NCBI RefSeq assembly: GCF_017592475.1
Contig: NZ_JAGFNP010000003.1
Location: forward strand, 434,001 to 498,000
From: Glycomyces niveus
Lineage (GTDB): Bacteria > Actinomycetota > Actinomycetes > Mycobacteriales > Micromonosporaceae
Direction: 5' to 3'
DNA: 64,000 bases
Under the pieces are notes generated by a model. It searched no databases, had not been told where the DNA came from, and saw only the letters and a list, made by a program, of their open reading frames with translations. Every line of letters begins with the position of its first letter. The first letter of the stretch is position 1. The translations under genes were made by a program, and so were the position numbers. This document shows positions 7,765-17,630 of this stretch, piece by piece.

Positions 7765-8589
7765 CTATTCGCTCGGCAGCGGCGCGGCGCTCGAGCGGAC
7801 CTTCCACGCCGCCACCGGCGTGAAGCACACCGTGACCAGCAGCGCCCAGGCCCACAGCTTCGAGAGGTGCACCGGCTCCCAGCCGTCCGCCTGGTGCGGG
7901 TACACCCACGCGCCGAAATACGTCCCGATGTTCTCCGCGATCCACAGGAACACCGCGATGAGCGTGAACGACAGCGCGAGCGGCATCCGGTACTCCGCGT
8001 CGCCCACCGTGAAATGCACCCACGTGCCCAGCGTGATGAACAGCAGCAGCACCGTGAGCGCCAGCCGGATGTCGAACAGCCAGCCGCTCGACAGGAAGTT
8101 CAGGTAGATCAGCAGGCTCACCGCCGTGGTCGCCCACAGCCGGTACCCCTCGATCCGCAGCCGCAGCAGCCGCCACGACCGGCACACGAAACTGCCCACG
8201 GCCGCGTACATGAACCCGCTGTACAGCGGCACCCCGCCGACCGCGAGCACCCCCAGATCCGGATACGTCCACGAGCCGAGCGCCACCTTCACCAGCTCGA
8301 ACCCGAGGCCGAGCGCGTGAAAGCCCGTGACGAGCAGCAGCTCCTTCCACGTGTCCGAGCTGAACAGCAGGAAGAACAGGGTCATGCCCATCCCGTAGAC
8401 GAACAGCGCGTCGCCGCGCTCCATCGGCAGCGGCACGACCGCCGAGGCCGCCAGGCCGAGGAAGATCGCCACCGCGAAGACGCACGCGCGCGCCTCCAGC
8501 AGCCCGAATCGCCACAATTGCCCAATCAAGCGGCCCAGGGTGAACGGGTTCCGCTCGCGGCCCGGCCGCATCCTCCAGAAGAACGACAC
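7765..8589 (-). CDS. DUF817 family membrane protein
   Basis: A 274-residue polytopic membrane protein with about seven to eight hydrophobic helices. Characteristic DUF817 segments are visible: LLFSSDTWKELLLVTGFHALG, ALGSWTYPDLG, GVPLYSGFMYAAVGS and GTYFGAWVYPHQADGW. The function of the family is unknown; conserved Trp, Tyr and acidic residues at helix ends suggest a transporter or lipid-active enzyme. GTG at 8589 is the start used; an ATG seven codons later is an alternative. Its 3' end overlaps the truncated HIT frame. Confidence 0.75.
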   Translation of the reverse strand: MSFFWRMRPGRERNPFTLGRLIGQLWRFGLLEARACVFAVAIFLGLAASAVVPLPMERGDALFVYGMGMTLFFLLFSSDTWKELLLVTGFHALGLGFELVKVALGSWTYPDLGVLAVGGVPLYSGFMYAAVGSFVCRSWRLLRLRIEGYRLWATTAVSLLIYLNFLSSGWLFDIRLALTVLLLFITLGTWVHFTVGDAEYRMPLALSFTLIAVFLWIAENIGTYFGAWVYPHQADGWEPVHLSKLWAWALLVTVCFTPVAAWKVRSSAAPLPSE

Positions 8590-8639
8590 CGTCCTATCGT
8601 GACGGACCCTCGCGTCCCTGCCAAGCCCCGGGGGCCGCC

Positions 8640-9677
8640 CTACTTCGGCTTGCGCGCCACGATCAGGTCGCGGTTGATGGCCTGATCGACGCGGTGCTCG
8701 AAGTCGAGGAACGGCGCCGCGTCCATCACCTCCAGGCCCGCATCCTCAAGGATCGCAACGAGATCGGGGCGGCTCGTCGTGTACCGGTTCCACGAGATCC
8801 CCATCGCCCCGCCCCGGCGCAGCAGCTCCGCCCACACCGGCACCGCCGCCTCCAGCACCTCCGTCGGCTTGCGCGTCAGCGCCCGCGTATCCTTCACCGC
8901 CGCGTGCTGCACCCCGTACGGCGCATCCGTCACCACCAGGTCGAACGCGCCGCGCTTGAACACCTCGCCCGACCGCACCGTGTCCGCGTTGACGATCTCC
9001 AGCACCTGCAGGTCCCCCGCGCGGTGGCGCTCCTTCGTCGCCGCGAACTCCACCCGGGTGCGCTGGCCGACCCCGCGGCCCTCGCGCTTGACCCGGCTCG
9101 ACACCGCAGTGTGCTTGAGCCGCTTGTCCTTCAGCCATCGCTGCACGAACGCGCCGTACGCCTCGAAGTCGCGCTTGTCGACCTCCACGCCGAACGCGTC
9201 CCAGCCGTACATCGCGGCCTGGTTGAGCGTCGTGCCCCGGCCGCACATCGGGTCGAAGACCTTCACCGGCCCGCCGAGGAGCCGGTCGGGCTCGAGCGCC
9301 ACCGCGGCGGTCACGTTGAGCAGCAGCTTCGTGAACTGCTCGTTCGTCTTCCCCACATATTTGAGGATCGAGATGAGGTCGTCGTCGTAGCGGTCGAGCC
9401 GCTCCACCGCGATCGGCTCGAGCAGCTCCCCGCGCACCGCGAACAGCGCGAACAGGGACGAGAGGTTCGCCAGCAGCCGCAGGTCGCGCCCGCTCAGCGA
9501 GTCGGAGCGGAAGGTCAGGTACGGGACGCCGCCGATGAGCGCCTCCTCGACCTCGGCGATGTCGCCGTCGAGCGCGTGGGCGCTGAAGACGCGGATCTCG
9601 TTCGCCGCCATGCGGGCGGCGGTGCGCGCGTAGACGCGGTTGGCGGAGGGCGATATCAACATCGCGTACTGCTGCAT
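8640..9677 (-). CDS. TRM11-like SAM-dependent methyltransferase
   Basis: A 345-residue Rossmann-fold methyltransferase. The SAM-binding motif is VFDPMCGRGTTLNQAA at about residues 139-154 and the catalytic motif IV is DAPYG, the (D/N)PPY-type signature of enzymes that methylate exocyclic amines of nucleic-acid bases. The first 120 residues resemble the substrate-recognition part of TRM11/UPF0020 proteins, which modify tRNA guanosine. The substrate here is inferred only. The ATG at 9677 is preferred over the GTG at 9695 because AAGG lies upstream of it. Confidence 0.7.
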   Translation of the reverse strand: MQQYAMLISPSANRVYARTAARMAANEIRVFSAHALDGDIAEVEEALIGGVPYLTFRSDSLSGRDLRLLANLSSLFALFAVRGELLEPIAVERLDRYDDDLISILKYVGKTNEQFTKLLLNVTAAVALEPDRLLGGPVKVFDPMCGRGTTLNQAAMYGWDAFGVEVDKRDFEAYGAFVQRWLKDKRLKHTAVSSRVKREGRGVGQRTRVEFAATKERHRAGDLQVLEIVNADTVRSGEVFKRGAFDLVVTDAPYGVQHAAVKDTRALTRKPTEVLEAAVPVWAELLRRGGAMGISWNRYTTSRPDLVAILEDAGLEVMDAAPFLDFEHRVDQAINRDLIVARKPK

Positions 9678-9713
9678 CGGCTGGCGAACCTTCACGGACT
9701 CTCGGACACGGAG

Positions 9714-9741
9714 AAGGCCCCGGCCTGCCGGCAGGGGCCTT
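9714..9741 (-). terminator. terminator of the GH43 gene
   Basis: A perfect 8-bp stem (9714-9721 with 9734-9741) around a GC-rich 12-base loop lies 50 bp after the GH43 stop codon and upstream of the methyltransferase start, so it separates the two minus-strand genes. Confidence 0.5.
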
Positions 9742-9790
9742 GATCAGCGTGACCTTAGCAAACACCAGGGGAGGGGTCGGCCCGATCCCG

Positions 9791-11299
9791 CTATGAACCG
9801 TTCAAGACGGGCCAGCCCGCCGAGTTCCACTCGATCTGCTCGATGTCGAGCGCGAAGCCGCCGTTCGATCCGTACGCGTGGTACGAGATGAATCCTCTAT
9901 GGATCGACTGGCCGCCCGCGGCGACGTTGCTCCCATAAGCGCCGAGGAGCACCGTGCCGCCGCCGTTGCGCATGTCCACGCCCGCGGCGTCCACGAACGG
10001 CCCGGTCGGCGAGGTCGAGCGGCCCACCGTGATCTTGTAGGTCGAGTTCGCCCCGGCGCAGCAGGTGCCGATCGAGGTGAACAGGTAGTAGTAGCCGTTG
10101 CGGTAGGTCATCGACGGCCCCTCGATGCCGCCGCCCTTGGTGGCCAGGCGGATCGGGGTCGCGCCCGCGGCCGGTTTCCCGGAGGGCCAGTCGAGCTGCA
10201 GGATGTGGATGCCCTGCCACCAGGAGCCGAACACCATCCAGTGCCGGCCGGAGGCGTCGACGATGATGTTCGGGTCGATCGCGTTGTACGCGTTGCCCTC
10301 GTACGACTGGAAGACCACTCCCTTGTCCGTCCAGCCGTAACCGGACGCGCCCGGGTCGAGGGTCCGGCTTGTGGCCAGGCCGATCGCCGAGCGCTGCGAG
10401 CCGAACGTCGAAACCGAGTAGTACAGGTAGTACAGGCCCTGCGTGGCGTCGTAGTGGATCTCGGGCGCCCACAGGTTGTCGACGCCGGGGATCTGCTGGG
10501 TCGTCCACGCGGGCTTGGCGTTCCACATGGTGCCGACGTTCTGCCAGGTCTGGCCGCCGTTGGTGGAGCGGAAGACAGGGGGCGTGCCGCCGCCGAAACG
10601 GCCGTCGCCGGTCGCGTAGACGAACCAGGGCTGCCCGGTGCATCCGGCCCACAGCGCGGGGTCGTGCGCGCCGAGGCTGCCGCCGATGGAGGCGGGCTGG
10701 GTCGGTCCGCTCGCGCAGTCGTTGGGCGGCGGCTGCTGCGTGCCGCCGATCGGCGAGAGGCTCCACTGCTGGTTCGTGCCGCCAGTGACGGTGTACTGCG
10801 AGATGCGCCCGCCCGCCGCCGTCGACCACTCCCACACGTCGAGCGCCTTGCCCGACAGGCGGTTCACGAAGCTCGCGTACCCGCCTGATTCGGTCACGGT
10901 CCACTGCTGGTCGGTCGCGTTGGTGCTGGTCTCCTGCGCGACGGTCGCGCCGTCGGCGGTGTTCTGGTTCTGCAGGCCGAGGACTTTGCCGCTGTGCCGG
11001 GATTGAATGCGGTAGTAGCCCCCGCCCGCGTCGACGAACCGGAACTGCTGGTTCGTCGCGTCGGTGCGGTTCCATTGGATGAGACCGGCGCCGTCGGCGG
11101 TCGAGGCGGCGTCGAGGTCGAGAGCCAGACCGGAGTGGCGGCTGGTGAGGACGTAGTTCGCATCGGTGTCGATGGCGGCGCTGGCGGCGGTCGGCGCGAT
11201 CAACGCCAGGCCCGCAGCGGCGAGGACGGCGGCCGCGAGCCCGGCGAGCCAGGATCTGCGCTTGCGCCGCAAGGGAGTCGTGTGCATTCGGGTACCCAT
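9791..11299 (-). CDS. secreted GH43 arabinan endo-1,5-alpha-L-arabinosidase with CBM13 domain
   Basis: A 502-residue secreted enzyme. It has a Sec signal peptide (RRKRRSW, hydrophobic core, cleavage after TAASA near residue 41), a ricin-type beta-trefoil (CBM13) at about 45-185 with repeated QxW motifs (NQQFRF, DQQWTV, NQQWSL), a proline-rich linker, then a five-bladed GH43 propeller. Expected catalytic residues are seen: Asp in GAHDPALW (base), Asp in AIDPNIIVD and Glu in GIEGPSMTY (acid). The propeller type fits endo-arabinanases that cut alpha-1,5-arabinan in pectin; the CBM would hold it to plant polysaccharide. It is monocistronic, with a palindrome in its promoter region. Confidence 0.85.
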   Translation of the reverse strand: MGTRMHTTPLRRKRRSWLAGLAAAVLAAAGLALIAPTAASAAIDTDANYVLTSRHSGLALDLDAASTADGAGLIQWNRTDATNQQFRFVDAGGGYYRIQSRHSGKVLGLQNQNTADGATVAQETSTNATDQQWTVTESGGYASFVNRLSGKALDVWEWSTAAGGRISQYTVTGGTNQQWSLSPIGGTQQPPPNDCASGPTQPASIGGSLGAHDPALWAGCTGQPWFVYATGDGRFGGGTPPVFRSTNGGQTWQNVGTMWNAKPAWTTQQIPGVDNLWAPEIHYDATQGLYYLYYSVSTFGSQRSAIGLATSRTLDPGASGYGWTDKGVVFQSYEGNAYNAIDPNIIVDASGRHWMVFGSWWQGIHILQLDWPSGKPAAGATPIRLATKGGGIEGPSMTYRNGYYYLFTSIGTCCAGANSTYKITVGRSTSPTGPFVDAAGVDMRNGGGTVLLGAYGSNVAAGGQSIHRGFISYHAYGSNGGFALDIEQIEWNSAGWPVLNGS

Positions 11300-11326
11300 C
11301 TCTAGATAGTGAGGAATAGAGATGGT

Positions 11327-11339
11327 TCGATATTATCGA
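11327..11339. promoter_or_regulatory. AT-rich palindrome upstream of the GH43 gene
   Basis: A perfect palindrome TCGATA-T-TATCGA lies 28 bp upstream of the GH43 start in a locally AT-rich patch. Position and symmetry suit a repressor operator; the regulator is unknown and no second copy was noticed. Confidence 0.35.
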
Positions 11340-11369
11340 TATATTTAACGTTGTACAAGCAGTCGCGGC

Positions 11370-11395
11370 GGGAGGCGGCCGACCGGCCGCCTCCC
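11370..11395 (-). terminator. terminator of the iol operon
   Basis: A perfect 11-bp stem (11370-11380 with 11385-11395) with loop GACC starts 10 bp after the iolG stop codon, at the end of the seven-gene operon. Confidence 0.65.
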
Positions 11396-11404
11396 GACCC
11401 CGTT

Positions 11405-12412
11405 CTATGCGTAGAAGTCCGGTCGCTCCGGCAGCTCGATCGGCACGATCTCGCCCGAGTGCAGCGAGCGCACCGCCGCGTCCACGACCACCGTGGCCGC
11501 GAACCCGTCCCACGAACTCGGGCCGGTTGGCTCCTCGTCCGCGAGCAGGTGGTCGATCCAGTCCTGGAGCTCGACGTCGAAGGCGTCGGCGAACCGGTCG
11601 CCGAACTCCTGCAGCACCTCGGTGCTCGCCTTGGCGGCCTTGCGGACCACCGGCGCGGCCGGGTCCGGCAGGCGCACCGCGCCCTCCTCCCCCACGATCT
11701 CGCACTGGATGTCGTAGCCGTACTGGCAGTTCACGAACGCCTCGACGTCCACGCGGGCACCCGAAGCGGTCTCGAACAGGAAGATCTGCGGGTCCTGCAG
11801 GTGCGGGAACCGCTTGGAGGTCTTGCGCGGCAGCACGGTCTGCACCGACGCGAACTCCTCGCCCAGCAGCCAGCGCAGCGCGTCCACCTCGTGCACGGCG
11901 GTGTCCTTGGCGGCCATCTCGGTCGTGTAGGCCTCGCGCACATAGGGGTTGCGGTGCACGCAGTGCGCCATCAGCGGCTCGCCGATCTCCCCGGCGTCCA
12001 GCACCCGCTTCATCTGCCGGTACCCGGCGTCGTAACGGCGCATGAACCCGACCTGCACGAGGCGGCGTCCGGCCTCCTGCTCGGCCTTGAGGATCCGCAG
12101 GCCGTCCGTGATCTCGGTGATGAGCGGCTTCTCGCAGAACACCGGCTTGCCTGCCGCGATCGAGGCCAGCACCTGCTCGGCGTGCGCAGGGCCCCATGAG
12201 GTCACGACCACCGCCTCGACCTCCGGGTCCGTGATCAGGCGGTCGGCGGAGTCGACGACGCGCGCGCCGACCGACGCCGCGACCCGCTGCGCCGACGCCG
12301 GGTCGATGTCCGAGACCGCGACAACCCGCGCCCCGGCCACGGCGTTCGCCAGGCGGTGCACGTGCTGCTCGCCGATCCAGCCGGTGCCGATCAGGCCGAT
12401 GCCGATGCTCAT
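11405..12412 (-). CDS. iolG: inositol 2-dehydrogenase (Gfo/Idh/MocA family)
   Basis: A 335-residue NAD-dependent dehydrogenase that would oxidise myo-inositol to 2-keto-myo-inositol, the first pathway step. The N-terminal Rossmann nucleotide-binding motif is GLIGTGWIGEQHV, the family motif FCEKPL lies near residue 95, and the C-terminal domain has the catalytic KDTAVHEVDALRWL segment with the Asp/His pair. It is the last gene of the operon, 25 bp after iolE, with a GAGGAG site ahead of ATG 12412. Gfo/Idh/MocA proteins act on many sugars; the iol context gives the specific name. Confidence 0.85.
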   Translation of the reverse strand: MSIGIGLIGTGWIGEQHVHRLANAVAGARVVAVSDIDPASAQRVAASVGARVVDSADRLITDPEVEAVVVTSWGPAHAEQVLASIAAGKPVFCEKPLITEITDGLRILKAEQEAGRRLVQVGFMRRYDAGYRQMKRVLDAGEIGEPLMAHCVHRNPYVREAYTTEMAAKDTAVHEVDALRWLLGEEFASVQTVLPRKTSKRFPHLQDPQIFLFETASGARVDVEAFVNCQYGYDIQCEIVGEEGAVRLPDPAAPVVRKAAKASTEVLQEFGDRFADAFDVELQDWIDHLLADEEPTGPSSWDGFAATVVVDAAVRSLHSGEIVPIELPERPDFYA

Positions 12413-12437
12413 GGTGCTCCTCTTCGTTCGGGTTGGC

Positions 12438-13358
12438 TTAGGACTGCTGGCGGCTCGCGCCGAGCCCGCAGCCGTTGAGGTACTTGCGGGTGCGCACCGC
12501 GATCGGGAAGGGCACGTCAGGCTCGCACGGGTAGAGGTCCTGCTCGACGATCACGAACAGCTCGGCGTCCAACTTGGACAGTTCGGTGACGATGTCGGCC
12601 GGGTTCGGCACGCCCGCGGGCGGTTCGACGCACACGCCGCGCTTGACGGCCTCGCCGAAGCCCAGGCCCTCGTCGGCCACCTGCCGCAGGATCTCGGGGT
12701 CCATCTGCTTGATGTGGACGTAGCCGATGCGCTCGCCGTAGCGGCGGATCAGGTCCACGTTGTCGCCGCCGCCGTACGCGACGTGGCCCGTGTCCAGGCA
12801 CAGCGAGACGAAATCGGCGTCGGTGCCGTCCAGGAACGTCTCGATCTGCGGCTGGGTCATGATCTGGCAGTCCGCGTGCGGGTGCAGCGCGATCGTGACC
12901 CCGTACTCCTCGAACATCTGCTTGCCGATGCGGTTCGCCGTGGCGTGCACGGTCTTCCACTGGGTCGCGTCCCATTCGGTGACGTCGTTGATCGCGTCGG
13001 TCTTCTCGTCGCGGAACAGCGGCGGGATGAACACGACGTGCTTCGCGCCCTGCGAGGCCGTCAGCTTCGCGACCTTCGAGACGATGCCGATGGTCTCGTC
13101 GAACTTCTCGGGCCGGTGCAGGTTCCCGAACACGGTGCCGCCGGAGACCTTGAGGCCGCGCTTGCCCACCTCGTCGGCGAGCACGTCCGGGTCGGTCGGC
13201 AGGTACCCGTACGGGCCGAGCTCGAGCCACTCGTAGCCGGCGCCCTGCAGTTCGTCCAGGAACTGCTCGTACGGCAGCTGCCGATCGTCCTCGGGGAACC
13301 ACACGCCCCACGAGTCGGGGGCCGAGCCGAGTCGGAGATTCGGGGCTTGAGTCGACAT
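12438..13358 (-). CDS. iolE: 2-keto-myo-inositol dehydratase-like TIM-barrel protein
   Basis: A 306-residue xylose-isomerase-like TIM barrel. In the pathway IolE dehydrates 2-keto-myo-inositol to the trihydroxycyclohexanedione that IolD hydrolyses. Metal-site features are visible: Glu in WLELGPYG, His in ALHPHADCQ, Asp/His in CLDTGHVAYGGGD and the HIK strand. The N-terminus GSAPDSWGVWFP is typical of actinobacterial IolE. The ATG at 13358 has AAGGAG 7 bases upstream. IolH-type proteins share the fold, so the dehydratase assignment rests on similarity plus context. Confidence 0.8.
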   Translation of the reverse strand: MSTQAPNLRLGSAPDSWGVWFPEDDRQLPYEQFLDELQGAGYEWLELGPYGYLPTDPDVLADEVGKRGLKVSGGTVFGNLHRPEKFDETIGIVSKVAKLTASQGAKHVVFIPPLFRDEKTDAINDVTEWDATQWKTVHATANRIGKQMFEEYGVTIALHPHADCQIMTQPQIETFLDGTDADFVSLCLDTGHVAYGGGDNVDLIRRYGERIGYVHIKQMDPEILRQVADEGLGFGEAVKRGVCVEPPAGVPNPADIVTELSKLDAELFVIVEQDLYPCEPDVPFPIAVRTRKYLNGCGLGASRQQS

Positions 13359-13369
13359 TGACGTGCTCC

Positions 13370-14866
<1,497 letters not shown>

Positions 14867-14878
14867 TGCGGTGGTTCC

Positions 14879-16762
14879 TTAGAGGTAGTGGCGCTGGTCG
14901 CGCTTGTGGTCGGTGTAGGCGGCGTAGGCCGCGCGGGTGGAGTCGAGTTCGGACACTTCGCTGACCGGCACTTCCCACCAGGCCGAACCGGGCGGGTTCG
15001 GGCCGGTCAGGTCGGTCTCGACATGGACGACCGTGGTGCGGTCGTTGGCCTTCGCCTTGGCGATGGCGTCGCGGAAGGTGGCCACGCTGTCGGCCTTGAT
15101 GACCTCGGCGCCGAAGCTGGCGGCGTTCGCGGCCAGGTCGACGGGGAGCACGTCGCCGTCGAGGAGGCCGGACTTCTCGTCGCGGTAGCGGTACTTGGTG
15201 CCGAACCGCTGGGAGCCCAGGGATTCGGAGAGGGAGCCGATCGAGGCGAACCCGTGGTTCTGGACGATCACGATGATGACCTTGAGGCCTTCGGAGACCA
15301 TGGTCGCGATCTCGGAGGCGAGCATGAGGTACGAGCCGTCGCCGACGAGGACGACCACTTCGCGCTCGGGCGCGGCCATCTTGGTGCCGACCCCGGCCGC
15401 GATCTCGTAGCCCATGCACGAGAAGGCGTACTCGACGTTGTAGGCCTTCGGGTCCCTTGCGCGCCAGAGCATCTGGAGGTCGCCGGGCATGGAGCCGGCG
15501 GCGTTGATGACCACGTCCGAGTCGTCCAGGGCCGCGTTGAGCGCGCCGAGGATCTCGGTCTGCGCGGGCAGCGGGCCGTGCCCGAGGTCGAAGCACGCGT
15601 CGGCCTTGGCCTGCCACTCCTCGGCGAGGCGGCGGGTCTCGGCGCGGTACTCGTCGGCGACACTCCAGCCGTCGAGGGCCTTCGCGAGTGCGGCGATGCC
15701 GGTCTTGGCATCGGCGAGCAGCATCTCCGCGGAGTGCTTCGCCGCGTCGAGGCGGGCGACGTTGAGGTTCGCGAAGGTGACGTCGGGATTGCCGAACACG
15801 GTGTGCGAGGCGGTGGTGAAGTCCGAGTACCGGGTGCCGATACCGAGCACGACATCCGCTTCGGCCGCAAGGGCGTTCGCGGCGGAGGTGCCGGTCGAGC
15901 CGAGTCCGCCGACCGCGGCGGGGTGGTCCCACGGGACCGCGCCCTTCCCGGCGTGCGTGTCCGCCACGGGGATCCCGGTCGCTTCGGCGAAGGCGCGCAG
16001 CTCGGCCTCGGCCTCGCCGTAGACCACGCCGCCGCCGGCGACGATGAGCGGTTTCTCGGCACTGCGCAGCAGTGCCGAGACCCGCTCCACAGCGGCGGGT
16101 TCCGGCGCGACCCGGCCGACGCGCCACACCCGCCTGCGGAAGAATTCGCGAGGCCAGTCGAAGGCCTCGGCCTGCACGTCCTGCGGCAGGCACAACGTGA
16201 CCGCTCCGGTCTCGACCGGGTCGGTGAGCACCCGCATCGCGGCCAGCGCGGCGGGGATCAACTGCTCCGGGCGGCTGACGCGGTCGAAGTACTTGGAGAC
16301 GGGCCGGAACGCGTCGTTCACGCTGACGTCTCCGGCGCGCGTGTCCTCGAGCTGCTGCAGCACCGGGTCGGGCACGCGCGAGGCGAACATGTCGGAGGGC
16401 AGGAGCAGCACCGGGAGCCGGTTCGTGGTCGCCAGCGCCGCGCCGGTGATCATGTTCGTGGAGCCGGGGCCGGTCGAGGCGGTGCACGCGAAGGCCTGGA
16501 GCCGGTTCTTCATCTTGGCGTACGCGGCGGCGGCGTGGACCATGGCCTGCTCGTTGCGCGCCAGGTAGTACGGGAGATCGGCTTCGCCGGTCTGCGCCGC
16601 TTGGAGGAGCGCCTGCCCGAGCCCGGCGACGTTCCCGTGCCCGAAGATGCCCCACACGCCGGGGATGAGCCGCTGCTCGTTCCCGTCGCGCTCGGAGTGC
16701 TGGGCGGCGAGGAACCGCACCAGCGCTTGGGCGGTGGTGAGGCGTACGGTCTCAGCGGGCAT
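14879..16762 (-). CDS. iolD: 3D-(3,5/4)-trihydroxycyclohexane-1,2-dione acylhydrolase
   Basis: A 627-residue thiamine-diphosphate enzyme that opens the inositol-derived ring to 5-deoxy-glucuronate. Three domains are evident: the pyrimidine-binding N-domain (FGHGNVAGLG near residue 40), a central Rossmann domain (PLIVAGGGVVYGEAE) and the diphosphate-binding domain with the GDG...N motif (VGDGSYLMLASE, then VQNHGFASIG). Length matches the family. The start ATG 16762 overlaps the iolB stop region by 11 bp and has AAGGAGG upstream, which suggests translational coupling. Confidence 0.9.
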   Translation of the reverse strand: MPAETVRLTTAQALVRFLAAQHSERDGNEQRLIPGVWGIFGHGNVAGLGQALLQAAQTGEADLPYYLARNEQAMVHAAAAYAKMKNRLQAFACTASTGPGSTNMITGAALATTNRLPVLLLPSDMFASRVPDPVLQQLEDTRAGDVSVNDAFRPVSKYFDRVSRPEQLIPAALAAMRVLTDPVETGAVTLCLPQDVQAEAFDWPREFFRRRVWRVGRVAPEPAAVERVSALLRSAEKPLIVAGGGVVYGEAEAELRAFAEATGIPVADTHAGKGAVPWDHPAAVGGLGSTGTSAANALAAEADVVLGIGTRYSDFTTASHTVFGNPDVTFANLNVARLDAAKHSAEMLLADAKTGIAALAKALDGWSVADEYRAETRRLAEEWQAKADACFDLGHGPLPAQTEILGALNAALDDSDVVINAAGSMPGDLQMLWRARDPKAYNVEYAFSCMGYEIAAGVGTKMAAPEREVVVLVGDGSYLMLASEIATMVSEGLKVIIVIVQNHGFASIGSLSESLGSQRFGTKYRYRDEKSGLLDGDVLPVDLAANAASFGAEVIKADSVATFRDAIAKAKANDRTTVVHVETDLTGPNPPGSAWWEVPVSEVSELDSTRAAYAAYTDHKRDQRHYL

Positions 16763-17630
16763 CGGTGCCCTCCTTCTCCACGGTCGAGGACAGGGGCAGG
16801 CGCGGATCGAGATCCTCAGGGGCCCAGGTGGACCGGACCCAGCCGTGGGCGGGGTCGTCGCTGATGAGCCAGGCGCGGTCCTGGCCGGGACCGGCCATCA
16901 CGTTGAGGTAGTAGAGGTCGTAGCCGGGGGCGGCGGCGCTGGGGCCGTGCCAGCCGTGCGGGATGACGACCACATCGCCCGAGCGCACCTCTTCGCTGAC
17001 CTCGATGGGCCGGTCGGGGGTGCCGTAGACGCGCTGCCAGGCGAACCCGGCGGGGTCGCTGACCTCGAAGTAGTAGATCTCCTCGAGTTCGGCTTCGCCT
17101 TCCTTCTCCTCGTCGTGCTTGTGGGGCGGGAAGGAGGACCAGTTGCCGCCGGGGGTGATGACCTCGCAGGCGATGAGCTTGTCGGCCTCGAAGGTCTCGG
17201 GGGTGCAGAAGTTGTTGACCTGGCGGGAGGCCTGGCCGGAGCCGCGCAGCTCGACCGGCACCGCTTCCGCGGGGCCGTAGCGGGCGGGGAGGCGGCGCTC
17301 GCACCTCGCGGAGGGCAGAGCGAACCGGCCGCCGCTTCCGCTCGTGACGGTGACCGTGGCGTCCCTTGGGACGTAGACGAAGTCGGTGACCCGGCTGAAG
17401 ACGTTCCGGCGGCCCTGGACCTCGAAGGTCTGGCCGTCGCAGGTGACGGTGCAGCTCCCGGAGAGCGGCAGCACCAGTGCTTCGGCGTCTCCGGTCGCGA
17501 ACGTCGCGGTGCCGGAGGGCTCCAGCGCCAGGACCTTCAGGCCGGAGTAGCCCCAGCCGGCGGATTCGGGGGTGACGACCGTGTCGTAGCGGCCGTCGGC
17601 CGTGGACCTGGAAGGCAGGTAGTAGTTCAC
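16752..17630 (-). CDS. iolB: 5-deoxy-glucuronate isomerase
   Basis: A 292-residue bicupin that isomerises 5-deoxy-glucuronate to 2-deoxy-5-keto-gluconate. The metal-binding histidines and glutamate lie in FPPHKHDEEKEG and EEIYYFE near residues 175-200, with HGWHGPSAA closing the second cupin. The GTG start at 17630 overlaps the upstream aldolase-like stop (GTGA), so the frame upstream of it is not used. The 3' end overlaps iolD by 11 bp. Confidence 0.9.
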   Translation of the reverse strand: MNYYLPSRSTADGRYDTVVTPESAGWGYSGLKVLALEPSGTATFATGDAEALVLPLSGSCTVTCDGQTFEVQGRRNVFSRVTDFVYVPRDATVTVTSGSGGRFALPSARCERRLPARYGPAEAVPVELRGSGQASRQVNNFCTPETFEADKLIACEVITPGGNWSSFPPHKHDEEKEGEAELEEIYYFEVSDPAGFAWQRVYGTPDRPIEVSEEVRSGDVVVIPHGWHGPSAAAPGYDLYYLNVMAGPGQDRAWLISDDPAHGWVRSTWAPEDLDPRLPLSSTVEKEGTDAR

